Assembly (NCBI RefSeq): GCF_013409205.1
Contig: NZ_JACCAE010000001.1
Span: 1,674,001 to 1,738,000, forward strand
Source: Janibacter cremeus
Lineage (GTDB): Bacteria; Actinomycetota; Actinomycetes; Actinomycetales; Dermatophilaceae
Length of the DNA stretch: 64,000 bases
Direction of reading: 5' to 3'
Numbering within the stretch: position 1 is the first letter of the stretch; each line of letters starts with the position of its first letter. Positions 43,829-53,434 of the stretch are shown here, in pieces. Under the pieces are notes generated by a model. That model was given only the letters and a program-made list of their open reading frames with translations, had not been told where the DNA came from and made no database searches. The translations under genes and the position numbers were made by a program.

Positions 43829-45319
43829 TCAGCCGGCCTGCTGCTTGATCCGGTTCGTCAGCTCGGTCACCTGGTTGTAGATGGCGCGGCGCTCACCCAT
43901 GAGCTCGCGGATCTTGCGTTCGGCGTGCATGACGGTCGTGTGGTCGCGTCCACCGAACTGCTCGCCGATCCGCGGGAGGGACATGTCGGTGAGCTCGCGG
44001 CAGAGGTACATCGCGATCTGGCGTGCGGTGACGAGCAGGCGGGTGCGCGACGGGCTCTGCAGGTCCTCGATGTTCAGGCCGAAGTAGTCGGCCGTCTGCG
44101 CCATGATCGTCGCGCTGGAGATCTCGCTCGACTGTTCGTTCGGGATGAGGTCCTTGAGCACGATCTGGGCCAGACCGATGTCGACCGGCTGCCGGTTGAG
44201 GCTCGCGAAGGCGGTGACGCGGATCAGGGCACCCTCGAGCTCGCGGATGTTCGTGCTGATCCGGCTGGCGATGAACTCCAGCACGTCGGCCGGGACCGAG
44301 AGCTTCTCCTGGATGGCCTTCTTGCGCAGGATCGCGATCCGGGTCTCGAGGTCGGGCGGCTGCACGTCCGTCAGCAGGCCCCACTCGAACCGACTGCGCA
44401 TGCGCTCCTCGAACCCGGAGAGCAGTTTCGGCGCGACGTCCGAGGTGATGACGACCTGCTTGTTGGCGTTGTGCAGCGTGTTGAAGGTGTGGAAGAACTC
44501 CTCCTGCGTCTGCATCTTGCCCTGGAGGAACTGGATGTCGTCGATCAGCAGGACGTCGACATCGCGGTAGCGACGCTGGAAGTTCGCCGCCTTGTCGTCG
44601 CGGATGCTGTTGATGAAGTCGTTGGTGAACTCCTCGGAGTTCACGTAGCGCACCTTCACGTGCGGGTAGAGGCTGCGGGCGTAGTGACCGATCGCGTGCA
44701 GCAGGTGGGTCTTGCCCAGCCCGGACTCGCCGTAGATGAAGAGCGGGTTGTAGGCCTTCGCCGGCGCCTCCGCAACGGCGACGGCCGCGGCATTGGCGAA
44801 GCGGTTGCTCGCGCCGATGACGAAGGTGTCGAAGGTGTACTTCGGGTTCAGCCGGGTCAGCTCCACCTGCTCCGGCTCGGGGCGACCACGTCGGGGACGC
44901 ACCGGGGTCGGCGGCTCGGGGTCCTCGTCGACGAGGCCGTCGTCCACGTCGTCCACGGGAAGCGTCGAGGAGAGCCCTTGCGGGCGTGTGGGACGGGGCG
45001 CTGACGGGACGTTCTCGTCCTCGATGCCCTGGGTCGGCGGGAGGGAGTCGTCCTCGGCGAGGTCGGGGTCGACCGTGACGGCGAGACGGACCTCCCGGCC
45101 GAGCTGCTCGGACAGTGCCTGGGTGACGTGCATCCGCAGGCGTTGCTCGACGAAGTTCTTGGAGAAGTCGTCGGGGACGGCGATCAGCGCGGTGTCATCG
45201 AGGAGACCGACGAGTCGGGCCATGCTCAGGAAGGCGCGTCGTGTCACCGGGACGCCGTCGGCGTCAAGCGTGTCCAGGGTGGTTCGCCACACCTGACCGA
45301 AGTCGACCTCGGCTTCGGC
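43829..45319 (-). CDS. dnaA: Chromosomal replication initiator protein DnaA
   Basis: A 496-residue AAA+ initiator: domain I (~1-90), a short acidic linker (~95-155), the ATPase with Walker [12 protein letters not shown] (~200) and Walker [13 protein letters not shown], sensor 1 VVITSD, and domain IV with the DNA-binding signature [16 protein letters not shown] (~460). GTG 45319 is preferred because GAGGTG lies 7 nt upstream; an ATG six codons earlier (45337) is possible. Likely autoregulated through DnaA boxes at 45401-45420. Confidence 0.97.
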   Translation of the reverse strand, partial: AEAEVDFGQVWRTTLDTLDADGVPVTRRAFLSMARLVGLLDDTALIAVPDDFSKNFVEQRLRMHVTQALSEQLGREVRLAVTVDPDLAEDDSLPPTQGIEDENVPSAPRPTRPQGLSSTLPVDDVDDGLVDEDPEPPTPVRPRRGRPEPEQVELTRLNPKYTFDTFVIGASNRFANAAAVAVAEAPAKAYNPLFIYGESGLGKTHLLHAIGHYARSLYPHVKVRYVNSEEFTNDFINSIRDDKAANFQRRYRDVDVLLIDDIQFLQGKMQTQEEFFHTFNTLHNANKQVVITSDVAPKLLSGFEERMRSRFEWGLLTDVQPPDLETRIAILRKKAIQEKLSVPADVLEFIASRISTNIRELEGALIRVTAFASLNRQPVDIGLAQIVLKDLIPNEQSSEISSATIMAQTADYFGLNIEDLQSPSRTRLLVTARQIAMYLCRELTDMSLPRIGEQFGGRDHTTVMHAERKIRELMGERRAIYNQVTELTNRIKQQAG

Positions 45320-45400
45320 CACGTGCGCACACCTCATTCTTCTGCGGCCCGTGGCCGGTCGGGATCCTCGTCCCTGTCATTGAACCCCATGTGGGGTCGA

Positions 45401-45420
45401 TTTCCACAACATTGTCCACA
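45401..45420. promoter_or_regulatory. DnaA boxes in front of dnaA
   Basis: TTTCCACAA (45401-45409) and TTGTCCACA (45412-45420), 11 bp apart, in the dnaA leader. Expected to mediate autorepression of dnaA and possibly origin function. Confidence 0.7.
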
Positions 45421-45459
45421 ACTGTGGGTATGCCACGGGTGACAGGGTGATGAGGAGCG

Positions 45460-45489
45460 ACGCTAACAACATGGATCATCAATCGGCAA
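45460..45489 (-). promoter_or_regulatory. Candidate dnaA promoter
   Basis: On the minus strand TTGCCG (45489-45484), 18 nt, TAGCGT (45465-45460). The RNA would start near 45453 and carry both DnaA boxes in its leader region. Confidence 0.35.
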
Positions 45490-45679
45490 CTGTCGGCGAC
45501 GGCAATTTCCTCCTCCACGGCGTGTCGACACCATGATCGGGCGTCCTGCTGGCAACATCTGCGAGTTTGGCCGAAGCGCTGTCCTTGGGTCCCACGCTCC
45601 GCGTGGGCGGCGCGACGGAGCGGTGTCCTGAGGTGCGACGAAGGAGCCTCGAAGGAGGAGTGGGTCCCCTCCTCGTGGT

Positions 45680-45709
45680 TTGACCCCTGAGACACGGCTG
45701 CCGTACCTT
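45680..45709 (+). promoter_or_regulatory. rpmH operon promoter
   Basis: TTGACC (45680-45685), 18 nt, TACCTT (45704-45709): the best sigma-70-type match in this region, giving a leader of about 135 nt before rpmH. Confidence 0.55.
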
Positions 45710-45849
45710 TGTGCGAGGCCTGTCGGCCGCTTTCGCATGCCCATGCTCGTCCCGGATCGACCAGGGAAGTACGACGTGGGCTTCCGATGGCGACCGATGC
45801 CATCGACCTGAGCACCGGACCCCTGGGTCCACCGATCATCGGAGACTGC

Positions 45850-45987
45850 ATGAGCAAGCGCACCTTCCAGCCGAACACCCGTCGCCGCGCGAAGACCCAC
45901 GGTTTCCGCGCCCGGATGCGCACCCGCGCCGGCCGCTCGATCCTGGCAAACCGCCGCTCCAAGGGCCGCGGCAAGCTCTCGGCCTGA
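45850..45987 (+). CDS. rpmH: Ribosomal protein bL34
   Basis: A 45-residue basic protein, [20 protein letters not shown] and then a second Arg-rich half ending [11 protein letters not shown]: full-length L34 of the large subunit. ATG 45850 gives exactly the family length; an upstream in-frame start would add unrelated residues. First gene of the rpmH-rnpA-yidD-yidC series. Confidence 0.98.
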   Translation: MSKRTFQPNTRRRAKTHGFRARMRTRAGRSILANRRSKGRGKLSA

Positions 45988-45997
45988 CGAGCCGACG

Positions 45998-46369
45998 GTG
46001 CTGCCCCCGCGGCACCGCCTGACGCAACGCGCGGACTTCGCGGCAACGATCCGGGGTCGGGGCAGCGCCCGCCGCGGTTCCCGGCTTCTCGTGGTCCATG
46101 CCCGCCCGGCGGACGCGACTCGGACCGACGCACGAGACCCCGTCTCGCGCGTCGGTCTCGTCGTGTCGAAAGCCGTGGGCAACGCCGTCACCCGCACGCG
46201 GGTGAAGCGTCGTCTTCGGGCTCAGATGGCCACTCTCCTACCGGTTCTGCCGGCCGGGACCGATGTGGTCATCCGAGCCAATCCCGCTGCCGCGGATGCC
46301 ACGTCGCACGAGTTGTGCGGCGCCCTTCGGCACTGCTTGCGCGACCTGCTCGTTGGGATGGACCCATGA
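45998..46369 (+). CDS. rnpA: Ribonuclease P protein component
   Basis: A 123-residue basic protein. LTQRADFAATIRGRGSARRG and the RNR-type motif VGNAVTRTRVKRRLR (~58-72) identify the protein subunit that helps RNase P RNA mature tRNA 5' ends. GTG 45998 starts 10 nt after rpmH; the stop overlaps yidD as ATGA. Confidence 0.96.
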   Translation: MLPPRHRLTQRADFAATIRGRGSARRGSRLLVVHARPADATRTDARDPVSRVGLVVSKAVGNAVTRTRVKRRLRAQMATLLPVLPAGTDVVIRANPAAADATSHELCGALRHCLRDLLVGMDP

Positions 46370-46698
46370 GAATCCTCGCGCTCCCCCTGATCTGGTTGGT
46401 GAAGGCCTACCAGGTGGTGATTTCCCCGTTGATGCCTCCCAGCTGCCGGTACTACCCGAGTTGCTCCGGGTATGCGGTGACGTCTCTGCAGCGGTTCGGT
46501 CCGTTACGCGGGGCCTATCTTTCCGTGCATCGTCTGCTGCGGTGCAACCCCTGGTCCGCCGGGGGGATCGACCACGTGCCCGCCATCTGGGCCGATCGTG
46601 GTTCGCCGGAGCTGGCGAAGCCACAGCTGGCTGATGTGGCGGACCACGACGACGGCGTCGCGCGCGACGTCACCGACCAAAGGATGTTCACCGAGTGA
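46366..46698 (+). CDS. yidD: YidD membrane insertion efficiency factor
   Basis: A 110-residue protein with LIWLVKAYQVVISPLMPPSC then RYYPSCSGYAV, RLLRCNPWSAGGIDHVP: the conserved Cys/Pro pattern of YidD. The last ~35 residues are an acidic extension. Assists YidC-dependent insertion at the membrane. Overlaps rnpA (ATGA) and yidC (GTGA). Confidence 0.96.
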   Translation: MRILALPLIWLVKAYQVVISPLMPPSCRYYPSCSGYAVTSLQRFGPLRGAYLSVHRLLRCNPWSAGGIDHVPAIWADRGSPELAKPQLADVADHDDGVARDVTDQRMFTE

Positions 46699-47702
46699 GC
46701 TTCAGCGACCTGATCTATCCCTTCGAGTGGCTCGTGTCCTGGATCATGTATCTCTGGCACGAGGGCCTGACCACTATCGGCCTGCCGGAGACCAGCGGCT
46801 GGACCTGGACCCTGTCGATCGTGGGTCTGGTGCTCATCATGCGGGCAGCGCTCATCCCACTCTTCGTCAAGCAGATCCACGCCTCGCGCAAGATGCAGCT
46901 CATCCAGCCCGAGATGCAGAAGATCCAGGCGAAGTACAAGGACAAGAAGGACCCGGAGTCCCGTCAGAAGATGACGGAAGAGACGATGGCGATGTACAAG
47001 GACACCGGGACCAACCCGTTCTCCTCCTGCCTGCCGATCCTGGCCCAGTCGCCCTTCTTCTTCGGCCTCTTCCGCGTCCTGAACTCCCTCGACGAGATCG
47101 CCGCCGGCAACCACGACGCAATCGGTCCGATCACCCAGTCCGTGGCCTCACAGGCGGAGTCCTCGGCGATCTTCGGCGCGCAGCTGTCGGCACAGTTCAA
47201 CTCGGCAGAGAACCTGTCAGTACGCATCGTCACCGTCGTGCTGATCATCCTGATGTCGGCGACGACCTTCACGACGCAGTACCAGCTGATGCGCAAGAAC
47301 ATGCCGGCATCGGCGCTCGAGGGTCAGTTCGCCCAGCAGCAGAAGATGATGCTCTACCTCTTCCCGATCATCTTCGCCGTCTCCGGCGTCTTCTTCCCCG
47401 TCGGTGTCCTCATCTACTGGTTCACCACCAACCTGTGGACGATGCTGCAGCAGTTCTACGTCATTCGCCGTATGCCGGCGCCCGGCTCGGCCGCAGAGAA
47501 GGCGATGCAGGATCGCCGTAGGAAGCGCGGCAAGCCCATCGACACCTATGAGGAGACCCGTGAGCGGGCGCACGACCTCGAGATGGAGGAAGAGCTGCGC
47601 ACCAAGGGCGTGCTGTCCGGACAGCGGCAGCAGCCGAAGTCGAAGAAGCGCGCCAAGAAGTCTGGCGGACAGACGCCGAAGAAGCCCGGCAACAGCACCT
47701 GA
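46695..47702 (+). CDS. yidC: Membrane protein insertase YidC
   Basis: A 335-residue Oxa1/YidC protein of the Gram-positive type (no large periplasmic domain): first span near residue 10-30, a coiled region (MQKIQAKYKDKKDPESRQKM), NPFSSCLPILAQSPFFFGLF, and later spans with TQYQLMRKNMP and LFPIIFAVSGVFFPVGVLIY. The C-terminus is basic (SKKRAKKSGGQTPKK), suited to ribosome binding. GTG start overlaps the yidD stop. Confidence 0.97.
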   Translation: MSFSDLIYPFEWLVSWIMYLWHEGLTTIGLPETSGWTWTLSIVGLVLIMRAALIPLFVKQIHASRKMQLIQPEMQKIQAKYKDKKDPESRQKMTEETMAMYKDTGTNPFSSCLPILAQSPFFFGLFRVLNSLDEIAAGNHDAIGPITQSVASQAESSAIFGAQLSAQFNSAENLSVRIVTVVLIILMSATTFTTQYQLMRKNMPASALEGQFAQQQKMMLYLFPIIFAVSGVFFPVGVLIYWFTTNLWTMLQQFYVIRRMPAPGSAAEKAMQDRRRKRGKPIDTYEETRERAHDLEMEEELRTKGVLSGQRQQPKSKKRAKKSGGQTPKKPGNST

Positions 47703-47764
47703 CCTCGGTCGCGACCGGCAGCCACGCCTGACGCCACCACCCGCACCACGCAGCAGGAGAGAGC

Positions 47765-48481
47765 ATGAGTGAGAACAGCATGTCCGTCGGACCAATGAGC
47801 ACCGACGAGCCGGAGCAGGACGCGACAGTCGCTTCCGATGAGGTGACGACCGATGAGGTCGACGAGGGGAACACGGCGGCCCCGGGCTCGGCACGCGGTG
47901 GTGGCCGCCGCCGGATGCTTGAGCGTGAGGGGGAGGTCGCAGCCGACTTCCTCGAGACCCTGCTCGACATCGCTGACCTCGACGGTGACATCGACCTGGA
48001 CATCGATGGTGACCGTGCCGCGGTGGCGGTCGTGGACTCCGACGAAGGGCGGGTGCCACGACGCCTCGTGGGGCAGGACGGGAAGGTTCTGGAGGCCCTC
48101 CAGGAGCTGACCCGTCTGGCGGTCCAGTCCGCCACCGGTGACCGCAGCCGCCTGATGCTCGATGTCGCCGGTCACCGCGCGGCACGACGCGCCGAGCTGG
48201 TTGAGGTGGCCCGTGCGGCCATCGCGTCGGTGAAGGAGTCCGGCGAGTCGTACGACCTCGAGCCGATGACCGCCTTCGAGCGCAAGGTCGTGCACGATGA
48301 GGTCCTGGCCGGCGGTCTCGCCTCCGACTCCTCCGGCACGGAGCCGCGACGATTCGTCGTGGTGCACCCTGCCACCGGCGACGAGCCCGGGACCGAGAAG
48401 GAAGCCACGGAGTCCGGGTCCGACGCTTCACCCAGCGCGCCGGCCGCATCGATCGCCGAGGAGTCGGTGGACCCGGCGTGA
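47765..48481 (+). CDS. jag: Jag/KhpB-type RNA-binding protein (KH + R3H)
   Basis: A 238-residue protein with an acidic N-terminus, the Jag KH domain (~65-140: ADFLETLLDIADLDGDIDLD, RRLVGQDGKVLEALQELTRL), and an R3H motif in FERKVVHDEV (~183). The C-terminal ~50 residues are acidic and disordered. Binds RNA; links to division and wall synthesis in Gram-positives. SD AGGAGAG before ATG 47765. Conserved after yidC. Confidence 0.93.
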   Translation: MSENSMSVGPMSTDEPEQDATVASDEVTTDEVDEGNTAAPGSARGGGRRRMLEREGEVAADFLETLLDIADLDGDIDLDIDGDRAAVAVVDSDEGRVPRRLVGQDGKVLEALQELTRLAVQSATGDRSRLMLDVAGHRAARRAELVEVARAAIASVKESGESYDLEPMTAFERKVVHDEVLAGGLASDSSGTEPRRFVVVHPATGDEPGTEKEATESGSDASPSAPAASIAEESVDPA

Positions 48482-48490
48482 CCGTGCCGC

Positions 48491-48504
48491 GTTTCACGTG
48501 AAAC
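48491..48504. promoter_or_regulatory. parS: parS site 1
   Basis: GTTTCACGTGAAAC, the perfect ParB-binding core, placed between the jag stop and the rsmG start, 9 nt before the ATG, where an SD would be. Confidence 0.93.
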
Positions 48505-48513
48505 GCTGCGGGC

Positions 48514-49155
48514 ATGACGACGGACGCCCCCCCACCCACGGAAGGCGCTCACCAGTTCTTTGGTGAGCGCCTTCGGCATGCCGAGGTCTTTGCCGCGGTC
48601 CTGGCGGACACCGGAGTGAGCCACGGCCTGATCGGTCCACGGGAGGTGCCGATCCTCTGGGATCGCCACATCCTCAACTGCGCCGTCATCGAGGACGCCT
48701 TTCCTGACGGTGCCCGCCTCGTCGACGTCGGGTCGGGAGCGGGTCTGCCCGGTGTGGCCCTCGCCATTGCGCGACCGGACCTGGAGGTCCACCTGGTCGA
48801 ACCCATGGAGCGCCGGACGGACTGGCTGAACGCGACTGTCGCTGAGATCGGTCTCGACAATGTGACGGTGCACCGTGGCCGCGCCGAGGAGTTCCACGGG
48901 CACCTGACGGCTCCGTACGTGACGGCTCGAGCTGTGGCCCGACTGGACAAGCTGGCGCGCTGGTGCTTTCCCCTGCTCGAGCGCGACGGGCAACTCGTGG
49001 CTCTGAAGGGCAGGTCGGTCGAGGACGAGTTGGCGGGGACGACCAAGGCGTTACGCAAGTTGGGCCTCGTCGAAGCCCAGATCACCTCACACGGTGCCGA
49101 CGTGCTGGAGACGCCGACACTCACGGTGACCTGTCACGTGCGCCGTCGGGGATGA
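48514..49155 (+). CDS. rsmG: 16S rRNA (guanine-527-N7)-methyltransferase RsmG
   Basis: A 213-residue SAM-dependent methyltransferase. HFE-like start HQFFGERLRHAEVF, then PREVPILWDRHILNC, SAM loop VDVGSGAGLPGVALAIARPD (~75-94), VEPMERRTDWL and TARAVARLDKL. Modifies G527 of 16S rRNA. No clear SD; parS site 1 occupies that position, so translation may depend on jag coupling. parS site 2 begins at the base after the stop. Confidence 0.96.
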   Translation: MTTDAPPPTEGAHQFFGERLRHAEVFAAVLADTGVSHGLIGPREVPILWDRHILNCAVIEDAFPDGARLVDVGSGAGLPGVALAIARPDLEVHLVEPMERRTDWLNATVAEIGLDNVTVHRGRAEEFHGHLTAPYVTARAVARLDKLARWCFPLLERDGQLVALKGRSVEDELAGTTKALRKLGLVEAQITSHGADVLETPTLTVTCHVRRRG

Positions 49156-49171
49156 TGTTTCACGTGAAACA
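49156..49171. promoter_or_regulatory. parS: parS site 2
   Basis: TGTTTCACGTGAAACA, a perfect 16-bp consensus parS, starting immediately after the rsmG stop codon. Confidence 0.96.
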
Positions 49172-49273
49172 TCACGGTCATGCGGTCCTGTCAGGATGTC
49201 TATGGCCTAGCCGACGACGTGACCTCGTCAACGGCGTCGACAGAGTCGGCCGGCTCGAGGCACGGCACGTCGT

Positions 49274-49310
49274 GTTTCACGTGGAACGAGAAGCTCGTTC
49301 CACGTGAAAC
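49274..49310. promoter_or_regulatory. parS: parS sites 3 and 4 arranged as one hairpin
   Basis: GTTTCACGTGGAAC (49274-49287) and GTTCCACGTGAAAC (49297-49310), each one base from consensus. Together they are the arms of a perfect 17-bp inverted repeat (49274-49290 and 49294-49310) with a 3-nt centre AAG. May also work as a transcription terminator between rsmG and parA. Confidence 0.88.
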
Positions 49311-49361
49311 GTCGTGTGGAAACGCTGCTCAAACTACGACTTCCGCCGTTGCGGTCCCAGA

Positions 49362-49389
49362 GGACGACACGCCGTTTGGCGTGTCGTCC
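49362..49389. terminator. Perfect hairpin in the parA leader
   Basis: GGACGACACGCC, loop GTTT, GGCGTGTCGTCC: 12-bp perfect stem, 50 nt before the parA start. Terminator of the rsmG side or leader structure of parA. Confidence 0.6.
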
Positions 49390-49439
49390 CCGCGTGGGGT
49401 TGTATGGCGGGGCTCCCAGCCTTCAGGAGGAATGACCCG

Positions 49440-50552
49440 GTGACCAGCGCACGATCCGTCGTCACGGGAATCGGATGGCCCGCGCTGTCCGCACCGACGA
49501 CATCAGCACCCGTCGGGTGGCTGACCGGCCGACCCGAGCAGGCGCCGGCGACGCCCCGCGGCCCGACCGCCCCGGCCAACACCCCCATCCACGAGGGTGA
49601 GTCAACCAGCCCGGCACCGGAGGTACCCGTGACCACGTCGACCCACACCCCAGCCCCTGAACCGGCATCCGTCGGTACGTCACCGGCAGATGTCGACCCG
49701 TCGCACTCCACGACGACCGAGCCCACCCTGCCGCGTCCGGGACAACCTCGGGTGATCACCGTGTCGAACCAGAAGGGTGGCGTCGGAAAGACGACGAGCG
49801 CGGTCAACCTCGCGGCCGCCCTCGCACAGAACGGTCTGCGCGTCCTGCTGATCGACACCGACCCCCAGGGCAATGCGAGCACAGCACTGAACATCGCCCA
49901 CCACGCGGAAATCCTCAGCGTGTACGACGTGCTCGTCGAGGGGACCCCGATCCGCGAGATCATGCAGCCCTGCCCCGACGTGGACAACCTCTGGTGTGTG
50001 CCCGCCACCATCGACCTCGCGGGGGCCGAGATCGAGCTGGTGTCGCTGGTCGCACGGGAGAGCCGCATGGCCAAGGCGGTCGCCGGTCTCCAGCAGGACC
50101 TGCGGACCGCGGGTGAACCTCCTTTGGACTACGTCCTCATCGACTGCCCACCGAGCCTGGGTCTGCTCACGGTCAACGCCTTCGTTGCGGCGCAGGAGGT
50201 CCTCATCCCGATCCAGTGCGAGTACTACGCACTGGAGGGCCTGAGCCAGCTGCTCAACAACATCACCCTCATCCAGACCCACCTGAACCAGGACCTGCAC
50301 GTCTCGACCATCCTGCTGACGATGCACGACGCGCGAACCCGGCTGTCGTCCCAGGTGGCGCAGGAAGTCCGGGAGCACTTCCCCGACCAGGTCCTCGAGG
50401 CGACGATTCCACGGTCGGTCCGCGTGTCCGAGGCGCCGAGCTTCGGGCAGACCGTCATCACGTACGACCCGCAGAGCACCGGCGCCCGGTGCTACCAGGA
50501 GGCCGCGGCGGAGATAGCCCACCGCGGTGCAGCAATGAAGGACGATGCATGA
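49440..50552 (+). CDS. parA: Chromosome partitioning ATPase ParA
   Basis: A 370-residue deviant-Walker ATPase. Walker [16 protein letters not shown] (~117), [28 protein letters not shown] and [17 protein letters not shown] are complete. An N-terminal ~100-residue Pro/Thr/Ser-rich extension precedes the ATPase. GTG 49440 has AGGAGG 9 nt upstream and is the only well-supported start, though the extension is long for the family. Stop overlaps parB (ATGA). Confidence 0.96.
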   Translation: MTSARSVVTGIGWPALSAPTTSAPVGWLTGRPEQAPATPRGPTAPANTPIHEGESTSPAPEVPVTTSTHTPAPEPASVGTSPADVDPSHSTTTEPTLPRPGQPRVITVSNQKGGVGKTTSAVNLAAALAQNGLRVLLIDTDPQGNASTALNIAHHAEILSVYDVLVEGTPIREIMQPCPDVDNLWCVPATIDLAGAEIELVSLVARESRMAKAVAGLQQDLRTAGEPPLDYVLIDCPPSLGLLTVNAFVAAQEVLIPIQCEYYALEGLSQLLNNITLIQTHLNQDLHVSTILLTMHDARTRLSSQVAQEVREHFPDQVLEATIPRSVRVSEAPSFGQTVITYDPQSTGARCYQEAAAEIAHRGAAMKDDA

Positions 50553-51706
50553 GTGAGAAGCGACGCGGTCTCGGCCGTGGTCTGGGTGCCCTCATCCCCG
50601 ACGCCACGACGGCCGGCCGACCCGTGACCGAGCGGCCCATCGATGTCTGGTTCCGGGACCAGGACCGACCGTCGGTCCCGCACACTGCTGCTGGGATGGT
50701 CGCTGATGCCGACGTGGTTGCTGATGGATCGTCGGAGGTGCCGGCGAGCTCCTCCGATCCGGCGGAGTCGCGGCCCACGACCGACCCGAACCAGCCAGCC
50801 GCTCCGGGTCCCGGCGAGCCCGCGCAGGACGAGCCGGCAACCCGTGCGGAGTCAGCAGGTCAGGAAGAGCCGGGACTGGCACCGGTGCCCGGAGCCTCCT
50901 ACGGCGAGATCCCGGTGGCGGCCATCCGTCCCAACCCGAAGCAGCCACGCCGCGTCTTCGACGAGGACGACATGGCCGAGCTCGTGCAGTCGATCGAGCA
51001 GATCGGGGTCCTCCAGCCGATTGTCGTGCGCCGTGTCGAGCCCGATGACGGCGTCGAGTTCGAGCTGATCATGGGTGAGCGGCGGTGGCGAGCCAGTCGT
51101 GACGCGCAGCGGGAGACGATCCCGGCGATCGTGCGCACGACCGAGGACGAGGACCTGCTGCGGGACGCGCTGCTGGAGAACCTGCACCGCAGCAACCTCA
51201 ACCCACTCGAGGAGGCCGCGGCCTACCGCCAGCTCCTCGACGACTTCGGCTGCAGCCAGGAGGAGCTGTCCAAGCGGATCGGTCGCAGTCGCCCGCAGAT
51301 CTCCAACACCCTTCGCCTCCTGCGCCTGCCTCCCATGGTGGCCCGACGCGTCGCTGCGGGCGTCCTCAGCGCCGGCCACGCCCGTGCGCTGCTCACCCTC
51401 GAGGACGGAAGCCAGATGGAGCACCTTGCCCAACGGATCGTCGCCGAGGGGCTGTCCGTGCGCACCGTCGAGGAGATCGTCGCCCTCGGCGTGGAGCCGG
51501 AGTCCCCGGCCCGTAGCGCTTCACCGGGCCGTCAGGAGCGTGACGCCCAGCTCGACGACCTCGCGGGGCGGATCAGTGACCGGTTCGACACCCGCGTCAA
51601 GATCGATCTGGGCAAGCGCAAGGGGCGCATGACCATCGAGTTCGCCTCTCGGGAGGACTTGCACCGCGTGTTGGGCCAGATGGGAGTCGACCCCGACGAG
51701 GGCTGA
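50549..51706 (+). CDS. parB: Chromosome partitioning CTPase ParB
   Basis: A 385-residue protein. N-terminal ParA-stimulating motif [13 protein letters not shown], an acidic Pro-rich linker to ~110, the CTP-binding ParB/Srx domain ([34 protein letters not shown]), the parS-recognising HTH ([20 protein letters not shown]) and a C-terminal dimer domain ([20 protein letters not shown]). Loads at the four parS sites 1-2 kb upstream and spreads to recruit SMC and ParA. Confidence 0.97.
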   Translation: MSEKRRGLGRGLGALIPDATTAGRPVTERPIDVWFRDQDRPSVPHTAAGMVADADVVADGSSEVPASSSDPAESRPTTDPNQPAAPGPGEPAQDEPATRAESAGQEEPGLAPVPGASYGEIPVAAIRPNPKQPRRVFDEDDMAELVQSIEQIGVLQPIVVRRVEPDDGVEFELIMGERRWRASRDAQRETIPAIVRTTEDEDLLRDALLENLHRSNLNPLEEAAAYRQLLDDFGCSQEELSKRIGRSRPQISNTLRLLRLPPMVARRVAAGVLSAGHARALLTLEDGSQMEHLAQRIVAEGLSVRTVEEIVALGVEPESPARSASPGRQERDAQLDDLAGRISDRFDTRVKIDLGKRKGRMTIEFASREDLHRVLGQMGVDPDEG

Positions 51707-51848
51707 CCAGCGTCGTCCGATCTCGCCCGGACGCCGACCAGCCGTCGGCCGGTCTCGCCCGGACGGGGCCACGGCTGAGGTATGACGAAGGTGCCGTGGT
51801 TCGTGTGGGAGGGTCGGGCTGGCAGCGGGAGCTTCTCGCACAACGAAA

Positions 51849-51892
51849 GACGCGGTAGATCGAAGGGGTACTCCCACACGATCTACCGCGTC
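51849..51892. terminator. Inverted repeat after parB, 14-bp arms
   Basis: GACGCGGTAGATCG (51849-51862) and CGATCTACCGCGTC (51879-51892) are perfect complements around a 16-nt loop. On the minus strand it is followed by TTTCGTT. Lies between convergent parB and trxA; first of two stems. Confidence 0.65.
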
Positions 51893-51896
51893 GGTG

Positions 51897-51923
51897 GTGG
51901 CAGAGCGAATCTCGCTCTGCCAC
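51897..51923. terminator. Hairpin next to the trxA stop, 12-bp stem
   Basis: GTGGCAGAGCGA, loop ATC, TCGCTCTGCCAC: perfect stem, 9 nt after the trxA stop on the minus strand. Probable trxA terminator. Confidence 0.7.
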
Positions 51924-51931
51924 AACGGAAC

Positions 51932-52255
<324 letters not shown>

Positions 52256-52293
52256 GCGGATCTTCCTCTCGGTGGTGCGGGGGTTCGGGTGGT

Positions 52294-53316
52294 TCAGCGG
52301 GCGCCGACGGTGCCGGCGACCGGGTTCTCCTGCGCGATGAGGGCCTGGTCCTCGGCCGGACCCGCGGCCTCCTCGCGTGCGGCGAGCCAGCGCTCGGCAT
52401 CCAGTGCTGCGGAGCAGCCGGTGCCGGCAGCGGTGATCGCCTGACGGTAGGTGTGGTCGACGAGGTCCCCGGAGGCGAAGACACCCTCGACGTTGGTGCG
52501 GGTCGAACGACCCTCGACCAGGACGTAGCCCTCGTCGTCGAGGTCGACCACACCCGTGATCAGCTCGTTGCGCGGGTCGTGACCGATCGCGACGAAGAGG
52601 CCGGTTGCCGCGATCTCGCGGGTGTCCCCGGTGATGGTGTCGCGCAGGGTCAGGCCGGAGACCTTGTCCTGGCCGTGGATGGCGAGGACCTCGGAGTTCC
52701 ACGCGAAGGAGATCTTGTCGTTGGCGTGCGCCCGGTCGGCCATGATCTTGCTGGCGCGCAGCTCGTCACGACGGTGCACGATCGTCACGGAGCGGGCGAA
52801 CTTGGTCAGGAAGGTCGCTTCCTCGACGGCGGAGTCCCCGCCCCCCACGACGACGATGTCCTGGTCGCGGAAGAAGAAACCGTCGCACGTGGCACACCAG
52901 CTGACGCCGTGCCCGGACAGGCGCTTCTCGTCCTCGAGACCGAGCTCGCGGTAGGCGGAGCCCATGGCCAGGATGACGGCGTGGGCGCGGTGCTGGTTGC
53001 CCTCGCCGTCGGTGACGACCTTGATCTCGCCCTCGAGCGAGACCTCGGTGACGTCGTCCGTGACGATCTCGGCGCCGAAGCGGTCGGCCTGGGCACGCAT
53101 GTTGAGCATGAGGTCCGGCCCCATGATGCCGTCGGTGAAGCCGGGGAAGTTCTCGACGTCGGTGGTGTTCATCAGGGCGCCACCGGCGGTGACGGAGCCT
53201 TCGAACATCAGCGGCTCGAGGTTGGCCCGGGCGGCATAGACGGCAGCCGTGTAGCCGGCCGGACCGGATCCGATGATGATGACGTTGCGGACGGTGGAGG
53301 TGTTGGCGTCGGCCAC
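52294..53316 (-). CDS. trxB: Thioredoxin reductase
   Basis: A 340-residue FAD enzyme: [20 protein letters not shown] at the N-terminus, the redox-active pair in [10 protein letters not shown] (~140-149), NADPH loop [16 protein letters not shown] and the FAD motif [20 protein letters not shown]. Reduces thioredoxin with NADPH. GTG 53316 has AAGGA 8 nt upstream; the frame could be read ~34 codons further upstream, but that part is not family-like. The C-terminal ~30 residues are extra. Confidence 0.97.
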   Translation of the reverse strand: MADANTSTVRNVIIIGSGPAGYTAAVYAARANLEPLMFEGSVTAGGALMNTTDVENFPGFTDGIMGPDLMLNMRAQADRFGAEIVTDDVTEVSLEGEIKVVTDGEGNQHRAHAVILAMGSAYRELGLEDEKRLSGHGVSWCATCDGFFFRDQDIVVVGGGDSAVEEATFLTKFARSVTIVHRRDELRASKIMADRAHANDKISFAWNSEVLAIHGQDKVSGLTLRDTITGDTREIAATGLFVAIGHDPRNELITGVVDLDDEGYVLVEGRSTRTNVEGVFASGDLVDHTYRQAITAAGTGCSAALDAERWLAAREEAAGPAEDQALIAQENPVAGTVGAR

Positions 53317-53434
53317 GGAGTCGGTCCTTGAAGGGTTGGTGGTGCCGGAGCGGGGCGAGCCGTCCGTGCGGGGTCTGCAGGTGACAACGCCATCGTAGAT
53401 CCCGTCTGTTCCCGACACCGCTCCAGATCCGGGA

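Larger units (their letters stand above)
45320..45849. other. dnaA-rpmH intergenic region
   Basis: 530 bases without a supported gene, holding divergent dnaA and rpmH promoters and leaders. It contains DnaA boxes (45401-45420), the inverted repeat ACCCCA-TG-TGGGGT (45384-45397) in the dnaA leader, an rpmH promoter (45680-45709), and in the rpmH leader small hairpins such as GGACCC-CT-GGGTCC (45817-45830) and CCGAT-C-ATCGG (45833-45843). Confidence 0.7.

Noticed and set aside
45716..45849. rpmH leader as a riboswitch or autogenous ribosomal-protein leader
   Set aside because: Only small generic hairpins are visible; no known leader motif recognised.
49432..49442. Three-codon upstream frame ATG-ACC-CGG-TGA overlapping the parA GTG start
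   Set aside because: Its ATG is only one base from the AGGAGG, too close for initiation; probably coincidence.
51782..51931. tRNA-like or mobile-element end between parB and trxA
   Set aside because: The stems do not form a cloverleaf and there is no target duplication; terminators explain them.
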